From an uncultured Flavobacteriales bacterium (lineage in GTDB: Bacteria > Bacteroidota > Bacteroidia > Flavobacteriales_D > Parvicellaceae): DNA of 64,000 nt. The stretch lies in contig CALSNM010000011.1 of NCBI GenBank assembly GCA_943787725.1, positions 1 through 64,000 on the forward strand, read 5' to 3'. Within the stretch, counting starts at the first letter, position 1. The number at the start of each line of letters is the position of its first letter. Below the pieces are notes generated by a model, which was given only the letters and a program-made list of their open reading frames with translations, was not told the origin of the DNA and did not search any database. Position numbers and translations under genes: made by a program. Below, piece by piece: positions 10,783-19,398 of the stretch.

Positions 10783-11308
10783 TTAAGCAGACTGTGCGTC
10801 ATGAAAACTATCTCCAGCTTTTTCGATTATATTTCTTAAAGGTTTGAAGTATGTTCTTAATAAAGGCCATTTGTCATCATACCTTTCAAGCAGCGTGTTT
10901 ACCGGCTTTTTGTACTTTTTGAGATTGAAGGTGATAGCGGAAGGTGTTATTTTAGGCTCGCATAGCTCAGAAACTGCTATTTCCGTTAATTTTCCATTCT
11001 CGTTGATGTGCCTTGCTTGCTGCAAGTTCGTATTTGTCCAACAGTTCAATAATGTTAGAGTATTTATCATTTTTGTAAACTGCGACTTCTATGTCTTTTC
11101 TTTCTTCTATCGAAATATGTCCAGGTTCAATTACTAGGTTAGATGAGTAGTTGATAGTTAAATTAAGAGCCATATGAACTGCGCCTCGTATTGCTTTTTC
11201 AATTGTTTCTAAATCTGTATTTTTAGAAATGATAAAATCTTTTGTAGCTTCAGATAGAGCTATTGAAATGCGCATTTCTTTATTGATTTGTGCTACCAAA
11301 GAGGTCAT
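10783..11308 (-). CDS. Unrecognised protein with possible C-terminal HTH (frameshifted), probably the 3' part of the gene at 11280-11933
   Basis: Two overlapping frames make one product. The first (10967-11308) reads INKEMRISIALSEATKDFII and onward; the second (10783-about 11020) continues HINENGKLTEIAVSELCEPK to the end. They join if one base is shifted near 11015. I do not recognise the family. The C-terminus, with KLTEIAVSELC, KITPSAITFNLKKY and a DKWPLLRTYFKPLRNII tail, has the helix spacing of a small DNA-binding domain, but this is only a visual impression. The 5' end overlaps the upstream gene by 29 bases in another frame. One more shift would fuse both into a protein of about 390 residues. 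Confidence 0.5.
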
Positions 11309-11933
11309 AAAGTGCTGTAAACTCTTTTTGTAGTTTCTCCTTCAGTAATAGATTTTCCTCTTTTGTATTTTCTAAAGTTGTTTTCTGATTTTGCAAATTA
11401 CGAAGCACGAGGTTGTGTGTTTCTAGATTGTTGTATTCTTCTTTTATTCTCGAAGCAAAAACATTGTACAGTAAATTGCCTATTGTTGCTTTTTGTTGCG
11501 TGGTAATTTTTGTTCCTTTAGACATCCCGAATATTCCGGCGTGCGGAACTTTTATTATAAGCATGTCAAACATCCGGTCAAAAGGGGAGATGAATTTAAG
11601 GCATAAGTAATTATTATCGTTTTCATCTTCAAGTGTAAGTTGTTGAATCTTTTTCTTGGTTTTTACTCTATTACTAGAAACTTCTTTCATAAATAGAAGC
11701 ATGTCTTTTCTAAGCCAAACATATGCAGCTCTGTCTTTTCTTGCTTTTTGCAACAAATGGACTTTGTTTTTTAAGGATGGTTTGCTCGTGCCTTGCTCAG
11801 TAAAACATTTCAATACTACTTCCTTATCTGGGTTACAGTAAGCCGCATAAGCCTCCGTGACCCCAGGAATGTAATCCCTAAGGTTCTCTGCTAGATAGCT
11901 TAATGGATGTTCTATGAATGTGTAGCGCAGCAT
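11280..11933 (-). CDS. Unrecognised GAF-like and coiled-coil protein
   Basis: A protein of about 217 residues from an ATG at 11931-11933; a TTG at 11975 would add 14 residues. The first 170 residues look like a compact alpha/beta sensor domain, with strands such as YLCLKFISPFDRMFDMLII. A strong heptad-rich coiled coil follows (roughly residues 175-205, including NLQNQKTTLENTKEENLLLK). This is the usual layout of a cytosolic sensor linked by a coiled coil to an output domain. That output is probably encoded by the overlapping downstream frame at 10783-11308. No enzyme motif is visible. Its upstream region carries the TTAAGT array, so it may regulate itself (inference). Confidence 0.5.
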   Translation of the reverse strand: MLRYTFIEHPLSYLAENLRDYIPGVTEAYAAYCNPDKEVVLKCFTEQGTSKPSLKNKVHLLQKARKDRAAYVWLRKDMLLFMKEVSSNRVKTKKKIQQLTLEDENDNNYLCLKFISPFDRMFDMLIIKVPHAGIFGMSKGTKITTQQKATIGNLLYNVFASRIKEEYNNLETHNLVLRNLQNQKTTLENTKEENLLLKEKLQKEFTALYDLFGSTNQ

Positions 11934-11947
11934 GTTTAAGTACGAAG

Positions 11948-12144
11948 TTAAGTAATTTATTGAGATTAAACTCAATATATTAAGTAATATTTTAAGTGGA
12001 TATTAAGTCGGCTTGATTAAAAAGTTAAGTCTATTCATATTGCTTAACTCAAGTAGACAGAGAAAAGTAAATACGTATTATTGTTTTAATTAATTTTTTG
12101 TGACATATTTATTAAGTTAATAATTAAGTATTAGTGAAGTTAAG
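11948..12144 (+). repeat. Array of seven TTAAGT hexamers, helically spaced, in a divergent intergenic region
   Basis: Exact TTAAGT begins at 11948, 11980, 11992, 12003, 12025, 12112 and 12124, all on the plus strand, with a near copy (TTAAGA) at 12140. Start-to-start distances are 32, 12, 11, 22, 87 and 12 bases, close to whole turns of the double helix. The array fills the space between two divergent unknown genes. A dyad, TATTGAG-6 nt-CTCAATA (11958-11977), lies between copies one and two. The most natural reading is a multi-site operator for a cooperative DNA-binding protein. Confidence 0.6.
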
Positions 12145-12613
12145 AAAAGACATATATAGATTGAAAGATTTACCTTTAATGATTCAGATATTATATGGGT
12201 TAATACGTTTAGTATTTTTTATTATCAGGTGCATTTTAAAATTATTTTCTAGACTTATTTTTTTTACACACGCGAAGTTATCAGCTTTTAACAAGAGTAA
12301 AATAAAGCCTTTAATGGATTCATTTTACGAACACCTGTATCATCTGGCATGTGACGCTTTTGATTGTGGTGTTGAGCAGCAAAATGAACAACATATTAGC
12401 GAAGAGAAAGAAATAGTTATTCCATTGATTAATAGAATTGGTAAATTTATTTTACAAGTTGTGCGACTAATTATGGGAATCAAGAAGGTAGTGAAAAGAA
12501 AAAAACAGAAGAAGATTTTAATGAATCGAAAACAACATGATCAAAAGAAAAAAGTAATAATCAGCGCTTACCTTGCTCGTTTCCAGGCTTTATTTCGAGT
12601 TTTAGAGTATTGA
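12134..12613 (+). CDS. Unrecognised small membrane-associated basic protein
   Basis: A 159-residue protein starting at a GTG (12134) or possibly an ATG at 12179. I do not recognise it. Residues about 15-45 are strongly hydrophobic (IQILYGLIRLVFFIIRCILK), suggesting a membrane anchor. A second hydrophobic stretch lies near residues 103-115. The C-terminal third is very basic (KKVVKRKKQKKILMNRKQ). It is transcribed away from the GAF-like gene, and the last near copy of the TTAAGT repeat falls inside its first codons. A short gene at 12648 follows 34 bases downstream. Confidence 0.45.
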   Translation: MKLRKDIYRLKDLPLMIQILYGLIRLVFFIIRCILKLFSRLIFFTHAKLSAFNKSKIKPLMDSFYEHLYHLACDAFDCGVEQQNEQHISEEKEIVIPLINRIGKFILQVVRLIMGIKKVVKRKKQKKILMNRKQHDQKKKVIISAYLARFQALFRVLEY

Positions 12614-12647
12614 TGTTTGTAAGGTTAAATGAAATAAATAAAAAGGA

Positions 12648-12812
12648 ATGATGGAAAACAGTAAATGGTACAATAAGTTTCTTGGGTTACAAGAGGATAT
12701 TCATAAAGTCAATTATAGGGATAGAAGGGTTGATATTTATGAACTCTTTAAGAAAAATAAATACAAAACAAGACCTGAAAATAGTAAGGAAAAACCAACT
12801 CAATCTAAGTAG
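12648..12812 (+). CDS. Small unrecognised protein of 54 residues
   Basis: A short frame starting with two ATG codons (12648 and 12651), preceded by the purine-rich AAAAGGA. The product begins MMENSKWYNKFLGLQEDI, has a charged middle (HKVNYRDRRVDIYELFKK) and ends in a Lys/Pro/Ser-rich tail. It has no signal peptide or membrane segment and no family I recognise. It lies between the small membrane protein and the phosphohexomutase, both on the same strand. Its reality rests on context and codon composition only. Confidence 0.35.
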   Translation: MMENSKWYNKFLGLQEDIHKVNYRDRRVDIYELFKKNKYKTRPENSKEKPTQSK

Positions 12813-12863
12813 TTTTTTAATTATCTCTATTATGCTTACATTCGGTGCCTGAAAAAAGAACGT

Positions 12864-14274
12864 ATGACGAAGATTAAGTTTGGAACAGATGGATGGAGAG
12901 CAATTATTGCCAAAGAATTCACTGTAGATAATGTTGTAAGGATTTCCGAAGCAACTGGAAATTGGACAAAGAAGAATAACATAACGCTTCAATAGTGCTG
13001 GGGCATGATTGTAGATTTGCGGGTGAAATGTTTGCTGAAACCGCAGCTAAAGTATTTGCTTCTCAAGGGCATAAAGGTTTTTTAGCGAAGAATTTTGTTT
13101 CAACTCCAATGGTTTCATTAGGAGCTGTTCGACTACAATGCGTCTTTAGGAGTTGTGCTTACAGCAAGCCATAATCCTCCGTCTTATAATGGGTATAAAT
13201 TAAAAGGGGGATTTGGTGGTCCTTTAAGCCCTGAACACGTCCAGGAAGTTGAAGATATTATTTCAGACAATGTAAATATTGATATTGCTTCTTTGTCGAT
13301 TGAAGAATTCGTAAAACAAGGATTTATTGAATATGTTGATTTAGAAAAATTATACTTGGATGCTGTTCGAGAAAATTTTGACTTAGCAGCTATTGCAAAT
13401 TCAAATATGAATTTCGCTTATGATGCAATGTATGGTGCTGGTCAAAATGTACTAAAGAAACTATTGCCAGAAATGACATTCTTGCATTGCGATGAGAATC
13501 CATCATTTATGGGGCAAGCGCCTGAGCCGATTGATAAAAATTTACAAGAATTTTCTCAATTGATAAAATCAAGAGGAAATATTGCTGCGGGTCTAGCTAC
13601 TGACGGAGATGCTGATAGAATTGGCTTGTATAATTCAAAGGGAGAATTTGTTGATTCTCATCACATTATGCTGTTACTAATGCACTACTTGCACAAAACA
13701 AAACGGTTGAATGGTAAAGTTGTTGTTGCAGCCTCTACAACTCCTCGAGTTGGACGTTTAGCTGAAAAGTGGGGATTAGATTTCGATATGGTTCAAATTG
13801 GTTTTAAACATATTGCTGCTCAAATGTTGACTGAAGATGTTTTAGTTGGTGGAGAAGAGAGTGGAGGTATCGCTATTAAAGGACATATTCCAGAAAGAGA
13901 TGGTATCTGGATGGGATTAGTTCTTTTTGAATTCATGGTTAAATCTGGAAAATCATTAGAAGAGCTGGTTGATGAAATTTATGACTTGGTTGGAGAGTTC
14001 AAATATTGGAGAGATGATTTACACCTTTCTGAAGAATTGAAACAAGAAGTTATTGCCAATTGTAAAGCCGATAAATACCAATCTTTTGGTCAATTCCAAG
14101 TACAAGAAGTTCAGAACAATTGATGGGTATAAATATATTCTTAGCGAAGATGAATGGTTAATGATTCGTCCTTCTGGCACAGAACCAGTTCTAAGAGCTT
14201 ATGCTGAAGCAAAAACCCTTGAAGGGGCAAAGGCTATTCTTAAAGCTGCAAAAGCCGAATTGGGAATAGGGTAA
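12864..14274 (+). CDS. Phosphoglucomutase/phosphomannomutase (alpha-D-phosphohexomutase), three frameshifts
   Basis: Interconverts sugar 1- and 6-phosphates, feeding central carbon and cell-surface sugar pathways. All four family signatures are present: the phosphoserine loop TASHNPPSYNG, the Mg-binding DGDADR, the sugar-binding GGEESGG and the phosphate-binding RPSGTEP. The N-terminus MTKIKFGTDGWRAIIA starts at 12864. The frame breaks near 12992 (a stop in place of the expected strand continuing VLGHDCRFAGEMFAETA), near 13130, and near 14095 (just before TIDGYKYILSEDEWLMIRPS). The total of about 470 codons is normal for the family. Intact motifs in all pieces make indel error more likely than decay. 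Confidence 0.85.
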
Positions 14275-14311
14275 ACTTATTCCTAATACAGATACTAATT
14301 ACATCTTATGG

Positions 14312-15655
14312 TTATTTACGAATAATTTTAGTCAAAACTCGTCCTCCGCTAGCTCTAATAAAAGCCTTAGATTCATCATTTAGCGCTTTCAAAGTGGTGG
14401 ATTCATCTAGTTCGCTAGCTAAGACTTGAAAGCGCTTGTCTGCTTTCATGGCAAGTCCATCCACCATCAATGAAACGGAATTAAAATTAAGCAGTCGTAA
14501 CCTATCAATATCTCGTAATCGAGATAAAGCAACGTACCCTTGTCCTCTTTCAAAAGTCCTTCCTAAATCTAGTTCTGCAGCATCTAAAGTCATCCCTTGA
14601 CTTTTATGAACGGTTATTGCCCAAGCAAGTCGAAGAGGTATTTGTTTGTAAGAGGCTAGAGTATTACCTTTTTCATCATCTATAGACCATTCTTCTGGGC
14701 TAGCTGTAATTTTTTCATTTTCTAATGTCTTCACTACCGGTATCCCGACAGAAGAATATTTAACAATTTCTCCTAGTGTTCCGTTAATGTATCCTTTTTC
14801 AACATTGTTTTTGACAAACATTACTTTAGCTCCAATTCGCAAAGGCATGTCATTTTGCGTAAGAACCGTATTTTTTAATACGGAAATTAGCGCCTTGTCT
14901 CCTGAGGTTTTCGCTTTAAAAAATCTGCTTTTACCAGGTAAATCGGCTAAATGGGTGTTGTTAATGAAATCGACATCTTCGTTGTGCGTATATAGTTTTG
15001 TGGGTTCTATTCCAGAATCGAAAGTAGTGTTTGCAGCATTTTTTAATACGTCGATAGATTTCTGAGTAACGCTGCCGCAGCGAATATCTTCCAAAACAGC
15101 ACCTAGTAAATTATCATTTTGTCTAAACTGTTTTGTTAGGTAGCAAATATTAAAGTTTGCATTTTGCCAAGCTGTAGACATAAATGAAAATTTATCGCTG
15201 CTGCGTTCACCATATTTTCCAATAGGAGGGAGTTGGAAAAAATCACCACACACAACTATTTGTAACCCTCCAAAAGCTTCAGTATTTTCCTTGCAATAAG
15301 TCAAAACTTGGTTAATAGAGTTTAATTGATCTCTGTGTAACATCGAGATTTCATCAATTATGAGTACCTTGACCTTATCAAATTGTTCTCTAAGATATTT
15401 TTTCTTTTTTAAATTTCTAAGGTCTTTTCCTGTAAGTATTTGCTTAATACCAATACCAGACCAAGAATGAATTGTGCTACCTTTTATATGGGTAGCTGCA
15501 ATGCCTGTTGAAGCTGTAATAGCCACATTGATATTGGCATCTTTTAGGTGTTGTGTAAATTGATTTAAGACATAGGTTTTCCCAGTCCCAGCAGATCCCG
15601 TGAGGAAAATATTCCTTCCAGATTTTAACAACGCTAGTGCCTTTTCTTGTGTCAT
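14312..15655 (-). CDS. PIF1-like AAA/UvrD-type DNA helicase
   Basis: A 447-residue superfamily 1B helicase. Walker A is FLTGSAGTGKTYVLNQF near residue 17, followed by motif Ia (ASTGIAATHIKGSTIHSW). Walker B is VLIIDEISMLHRDQL, with the Q motif VVCGDFFQLPPIG. The C-terminal signature WAITVHKSQGMTLDAAELDL and GYVALSRLRD complete the helicase core. PIF1/RecD2-type helicases unwind DNA 5' to 3' at replication or repair intermediates. It converges on the phosphohexomutase and diverges from the RNA helicase. The 37-base convergent gap shows no clear terminator. Confidence 0.9.
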   Translation of the reverse strand: MTQEKALALLKSGRNIFLTGSAGTGKTYVLNQFTQHLKDANINVAITASTGIAATHIKGSTIHSWSGIGIKQILTGKDLRNLKKKKYLREQFDKVKVLIIDEISMLHRDQLNSINQVLTYCKENTEAFGGLQIVVCGDFFQLPPIGKYGERSSDKFSFMSTAWQNANFNICYLTKQFRQNDNLLGAVLEDIRCGSVTQKSIDVLKNAANTTFDSGIEPTKLYTHNEDVDFINNTHLADLPGKSRFFKAKTSGDKALISVLKNTVLTQNDMPLRIGAKVMFVKNNVEKGYINGTLGEIVKYSSVGIPVVKTLENEKITASPEEWSIDDEKGNTLASYKQIPLRLAWAITVHKSQGMTLDAAELDLGRTFERGQGYVALSRLRDIDRLRLLNFNSVSLMVDGLAMKADKRFQVLASELDESTTLKALNDESKAFIRASGGRVLTKIIRK

Positions 15656-15758
15656 TTTTTATTGAATGGTAACAAGTTGTAAAACTACCAACAAACTTGA
15701 TTATAATATCATGCAAATGGAAATGATATAAACAGTTACATTTGTAAAAAACAATTCA

Positions 15759-17108
15759 ATGGAATCTTTTAGTGATTTTAAGCTTGTGAAACAATTGAAC
15801 TATGCAATTGATGACCTGGGCTTCGATAAACCAACTCCTATTCAGAAAGAAGCATTTTCAGTTGTCCTCTCCGGTAAAGACATTGTAGGAGTAGCCCAAA
15901 CAGGCACAGGAAAGACACTTGCATACATGTTGCCAATTCTGCAGGATTTGAAATTTTCCAAACAAGTTGCTCCCAGAGTTGCTATCATGGTTCCTACAAG
16001 AGAATTGGTTCTGCAAGTAGTTGAAAATATCGAAAGTTTTGCAAAATATATAAGTCTTAGGGTGGTAGGTGTATACGGTGGAACCAATATTAATACACAG
16101 ATGCAATTCGTTGCTCAAGGAGCTGATATTATTGTTGGTACTCCTGGAAGATTTTATGATTTATCATTAAGTGGTGCCTTAAAATTAAAGGCAATTAAGA
16201 AATTAGTGATTGATGAGGTTGATGTAATGATGGACCTGGGTTTTTTGCCGCAACTGACCAATATTTTCGAATTACTACCCGAGAAAAGACAAAACATAAT
16301 GTTTTCTGCCACAATGACTGAAGAGGTAGATAAATTAATTGATGATTTCTTTATTGTTCCTACAAAAATTGCTATAGCTGTTAGTGGAACGCCTTTAGAT
16401 AATATTACACAACATTGCTATCCTGTTCCTAATTTTTATACTAAAGTCAACTTACTTACCCATTTAATAAAGAATAAAACAGATTTCAAAAAAGTATTGA
16501 TTTTTGTTTCAAGTAAAAAAATAGCAGATCGTTTGTTTGAAGCTTTAGAGGGGAGGTTTGGCTCTGAATTAGGAGTCATACATTCCAATAAGTCGCAAAA
16601 CTATAGAATTCGCTCTGTCGAACAATTTGATTCTGGAGTAAATCGAATTTTGTTATCTACCGATGTGATGGCACGTGGATTGGACTTGGAAAAAATAACA
16701 CATGTAATTAATTTTGACACCCCATCATATCCAGAAAACTATATGCACCGGATTGGCAGGACGGGTAGAGCAGAAGAGGAGGGTAATACTATTTTGTTTT
16801 ATACAGAAAAAGAGACCGAGAATAAAAAAGCGATCGAGGATTTGATGAAAATGAAAATCCATACAAATAAAATACCTAAAGAAGTTGACGTTTCAAGAGA
16901 GTTGATTCCAGAAGAGCAACCACGTAATATTGAAATACATAAAAGTCATAAAAAGAAAACCGACGAAGAAGTAAGTTATCATCAGAAAAGCGAAAAGAAT
17001 TCAAAGACCAATCAAGGTGGTTCCTATAGAAGAGTAATTGCAAAAAAGTACAAGAAGCCTAAAACCAGGGGAGATAAGAATTTTGGTAAACGAAAAGGGA
17101 TGAAGTAA
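15759..17108 (+). CDS. DEAD-box family ATP-dependent RNA helicase with a DEVD motif II
   Basis: A 449-residue RNA helicase with the whole core: Q motif ([12 protein letters not shown]), Walker A (AQTGTGKT), PTRELVLQ, motif III (SATMTEE), and the C-terminal motifs [12 protein letters not shown] and [13 protein letters not shown]. Motif II reads DEVD in place of DEAD. The catalytic Asp-Glu pair and last Asp are kept and only the Ala changes, so activity is expected. After about residue 375 comes a basic, low-complexity tail rich in Lys and Arg, as in CsdA/RhlE-type helicases that remodel rRNA or mRNA. Its stop overlaps the ATG of the VF530 gene by one base, so the two are translationally coupled. 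Confidence 0.92.
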   Translation: MESFSDFKLVKQLNYAIDDLGFDKPTPIQKEAFSVVLSGKDIVGVAQTGTGKTLAYMLPILQDLKFSKQVAPRVAIMVPTRELVLQVVENIESFAKYISLRVVGVYGGTNINTQMQFVAQGADIIVGTPGRFYDLSLSGALKLKAIKKLVIDEVDVMMDLGFLPQLTNIFELLPEKRQNIMFSATMTEEVDKLIDDFFIVPTKIAIAVSGTPLDNITQHCYPVPNFYTKVNLLTHLIKNKTDFKKVLIFVSSKKIADRLFEALEGRFGSELGVIHSNKSQNYRIRSVEQFDSGVNRILLSTDVMARGLDLEKITHVINFDTPSYPENYMHRIGRTGRAEEEGNTILFYTEKETENKKAIEDLMKMKIHTNKIPKEVDVSRELIPEEQPRNIEIHKSHKKKTDEEVSYHQKSEKNSKTNQGGSYRRVIAKKYKKPKTRGDKNFGKRKGMK

Positions 17109-17323
17109 TGGCAGAATTTCAACCAAATAATCCACTTCATGGAATTAGTTTAAAGGAGATTTTGCTTTTTCTAGTAGAAAAATATGGTTGGGAAGGGCTC
17201 AATGAAGAGATAAAAATAAATTGTTTTTATTCTAATCCATCAATTAACTCTAGTTTAAAGTTTCTCAGAAAAACCCAATGGGCAAGGGATAAGGTAGAGA
17301 AGTTATACCTTAATTCTATTTAA
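17108..17323 (+). CDS. VF530 family (DUF2132) small DNA-binding protein
   Basis: A 71-residue protein of the VF530/DUF2132 family, recognised from [34 protein letters not shown], and the C-terminal [17 protein letters not shown]. The VF530 structure from Vibrio fischeri is a small helical fold proposed to bind DNA; its biological role is not established. The start codon overlaps the stop of the upstream helicase (TAATG). This tight coupling hints at a link to nucleic-acid remodelling, but that is inference. Confidence 0.85.
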   Translation: MAEFQPNNPLHGISLKEILLFLVEKYGWEGLNEEIKINCFYSNPSINSSLKFLRKTQWARDKVEKLYLNSI

Positions 17324-17429
17324 CTTAGATTTCAAAATTAGTATAGTTTCACAAATAAAACGAATGGACATTTGCTTGCTAGGATGAATAACGATAAATC
17401 TGATTATTTGGAATAATTGCATTATGCAA

Positions 17430-17452
17430 ATTTCAAATATTTGTTTTGAAAT
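17430..17452. promoter_or_regulatory. Inverted repeat upstream of the MOSC gene
   Basis: ATTTCAAA (17430-17437), seven-base spacer, TTTGAAAT (17445-17452): a perfect 8-bp dyad about 20 bases before the ATG at 17473. Its position would suit an operator, but it is AT-rich and could be chance. Confidence 0.25.
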
Positions 17453-17472
17453 GATTGTTTAACTTTGCTTTT

Positions 17473-17940
17473 ATGGGAAATGTAATTGGTATATCTACTA
17501 GAATCAAATCAAGAGCTCCAATGGAATTATTTGCTTCAGCTAAGGTTTCTTTTAAGCATGGTGTGGGAAATGACTTCAGAGGTTTAAAGAGAAATGCTAG
17601 GCAAATAACAATAATGTCATTAGAAGGATGGGAAGCTGCATTATTAGATCTTGGTAAAGATTTACATTGGACCACCAGAAGGGCAAACATCTTGGTTAAA
17701 GGAATAGATTTGCACAACACCGCTGGAGAGATTTTAAAGGTTGGTAGCTTTATAGTTGAAATCACTGGGGAATTAATTCCTTGTCATAGAATGGATGAGC
17801 AAGTGGCTGGTTTGACTAAAGCTTTGACTCCAAACTGGAGGGGGGGAGTGACTTGTAAACTTTTGCGTGAAGGAATAGTGAATGAAAATGACAGAGTAAC
17901 CTTCATGGATCAGAATTCACTGGCAATCGAAGGTTTTTAA
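17473..17940 (+). CDS. MOSC domain-containing protein
   Basis: A 155-residue stand-alone MOSC domain protein, the fold of the molybdenum-cofactor sulfurase C-terminus and of YiiM. Recognisable parts are the N-terminal GNVIGISTRIKSRAPM, the central RQITIMSLEGWEAALLDLG and the conserved-cysteine segment ITGELIPCHRMDEQV. The ATG at 17473 is preferred over an in-frame TTG at 17455 because it leads straight into the domain. MOSC proteins are thought to carry sulfur or Moco-related ligands; the partner here is unknown. The convergent hutF ends 82 bases downstream. Confidence 0.8.
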   Translation: MGNVIGISTRIKSRAPMELFASAKVSFKHGVGNDFRGLKRNARQITIMSLEGWEAALLDLGKDLHWTTRRANILVKGIDLHNTAGEILKVGSFIVEITGELIPCHRMDEQVAGLTKALTPNWRGGVTCKLLREGIVNENDRVTFMDQNSLAIEGF

Positions 17941-18021
17941 TGATTATTTAGAACATTCCTAGATGAGTAAATTCTTACTGTTTCTAACGTTTTTTTAGTT
18001 CAATTTTTGCTTCAAATAGAA

Positions 18022-19389
18022 TTACCTATTATCTAATTCCCTTATAGTTTTATAAAACTTATTTGAAATGGACTCATTATTAAAATGTTTGCTAGCTGTA
18101 ACCACTTCTTTTCCGTTTATAATTGTTGCTTGTTGTGCTGAAGCGTCTGAAGAATAAAGAATTGTAGAGGCCATGTTGTCGATGGAAGAGGATTCAATTA
18201 ACGGAGATTTGTTGTCATAGATAATGGCGTTTAATGGTTTTCCAACTTCAAAGAATTGTTCGTCAAAATTATTCATAGCTTTTCTACCAGCTGTTGATGC
18301 CATTTCAAAAGCAAATAAGCCACTGTCGCCCTGTTCAGGAGAATTGAAAGTATTTCTTTTGTGCGAGACTAAACGCTGCCCGTAATCAAGTAAGCGAAGC
18401 TCTTCCAAAGGATTCAAGCCAACATGACTATCGGTTCCGATACTCCATTTGCCGCCGAGTTCTTGGTATTTTCGCAAAGGGAAAATACCATCACCTAAAT
18501 TACCTTCGGTAGTCGGGCAAAGAACTACGTTGGCACCAGACTGTGCAATAGTTGCAGTTTCATTTTCTGTAAGATGTGTAGCATGTACCAGGTGAAAACG
18601 TTCCGATAATGCAACATTTTCAGCTAACCATTCAACAGGCCTTTTTCCTAAGTAATCAATGGAGTCTTCAATTTCTTTTAATTGTTCTGATACATGAATA
18701 TGAAACGGAAGGTTTTGAGGGCCAAATTGAGCAATTTCAGCAATATGTTTCGGTTCAACACCTCTCATAGAGTGTATGCCAATAGCTATATTAGCTCCCT
18801 TATAGTATTTGCAAACTGATTGACTTGCATCTAAAAGCTTCATGTAATCATCAACTGATGAGGAAATGAATCTTTTTTGTCGTTCATTAGGCGCAACGCC
18901 AAAACCTCCTTTTTGATAAAAAATTGGAATCAGAGTAATGTTTATACCTGCTGTTTCTGCTGCAGCAACCAATCGGCTACCCATCTCGGCTAGGTTATCG
19001 TAAGGTTTTCCATTTTTATCGTGATGAACATAATGAAATTCAGCAACACTAGTATATCCATGACGAACCATCTCAGCATATAGCATTGTAGCAATATCTT
19101 CCAGCTGATCTGGAGAAATATGTAAAGCCAGTCTATACATTGCTTCTCTCCAACTCCAAAAATCACCATTTTTGGAATCAGCGTCATGTTTCTCTGCTAA
19201 ACCAGCCATAGCATATTGAAAAGCGTGTGAATGAGCATTTTGAAATCCAGGTAAAGCGTATCCAGCATCTACTTCATCCTCATTAACTTGTTCAATGTCT
19301 ACAATAATGCCATCTCTATCTATCGTAATTGCGATGTTTTCTAACCATCCGTTGTTTTGTAAAATTCCTTTAAACGCGTAATGTTTCAT
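18022..19389 (-). CDS. hutF: Formimidoylglutamate deiminase (HutF)
   Basis: Cytosolic zinc amidohydrolase of 455 residues. It turns N-formimidoyl-L-glutamate into N-formyl-L-glutamate plus ammonia in the five-step histidine degradation route. Metal-binding motifs are NAHSHAFQ, HIHVSEQ, HATHLTENE and the catalytic GTDSHVGLNPLEELRLLD. The FWSWREAMYRL segment after the first motif is typical of HutF. It ends normally and lies nine bases downstream of hutG, so the pair is an operon. The earlier enzymes (HutH, HutU, HutI) are not in this window. Confidence 0.9.
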   Translation of the reverse strand: MKHYAFKGILQNNGWLENIAITIDRDGIIVDIEQVNEDEVDAGYALPGFQNAHSHAFQYAMAGLAEKHDADSKNGDFWSWREAMYRLALHISPDQLEDIATMLYAEMVRHGYTSVAEFHYVHHDKNGKPYDNLAEMGSRLVAAAETAGINITLIPIFYQKGGFGVAPNERQKRFISSSVDDYMKLLDASQSVCKYYKGANIAIGIHSMRGVEPKHIAEIAQFGPQNLPFHIHVSEQLKEIEDSIDYLGKRPVEWLAENVALSERFHLVHATHLTENETATIAQSGANVVLCPTTEGNLGDGIFPLRKYQELGGKWSIGTDSHVGLNPLEELRLLDYGQRLVSHKRNTFNSPEQGDSGLFAFEMASTAGRKAMNNFDEQFFEVGKPLNAIIYDNKSPLIESSSIDNMASTILYSSDASAQQATIINGKEVVTASKHFNNESISNKFYKTIRELDNR

Positions 19390-19398
19390 TTTTTAAAG

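Noticed and set aside
11948-12144. Replication-origin iterons
   Set aside because: The hexamer is not a DnaA box, I see no DnaA-box cluster or AT-melting element of an origin, and no dnaA or rep gene is near. An operator array is simpler.
14312-15655. PIF1-like helicase as a mobile-element (Helitron or conjugative) helicase
   Set aside because: It has no Rep or relaxase domain and sits among housekeeping genes; chromosomal PIF1/RecD2-type repair helicases are common.
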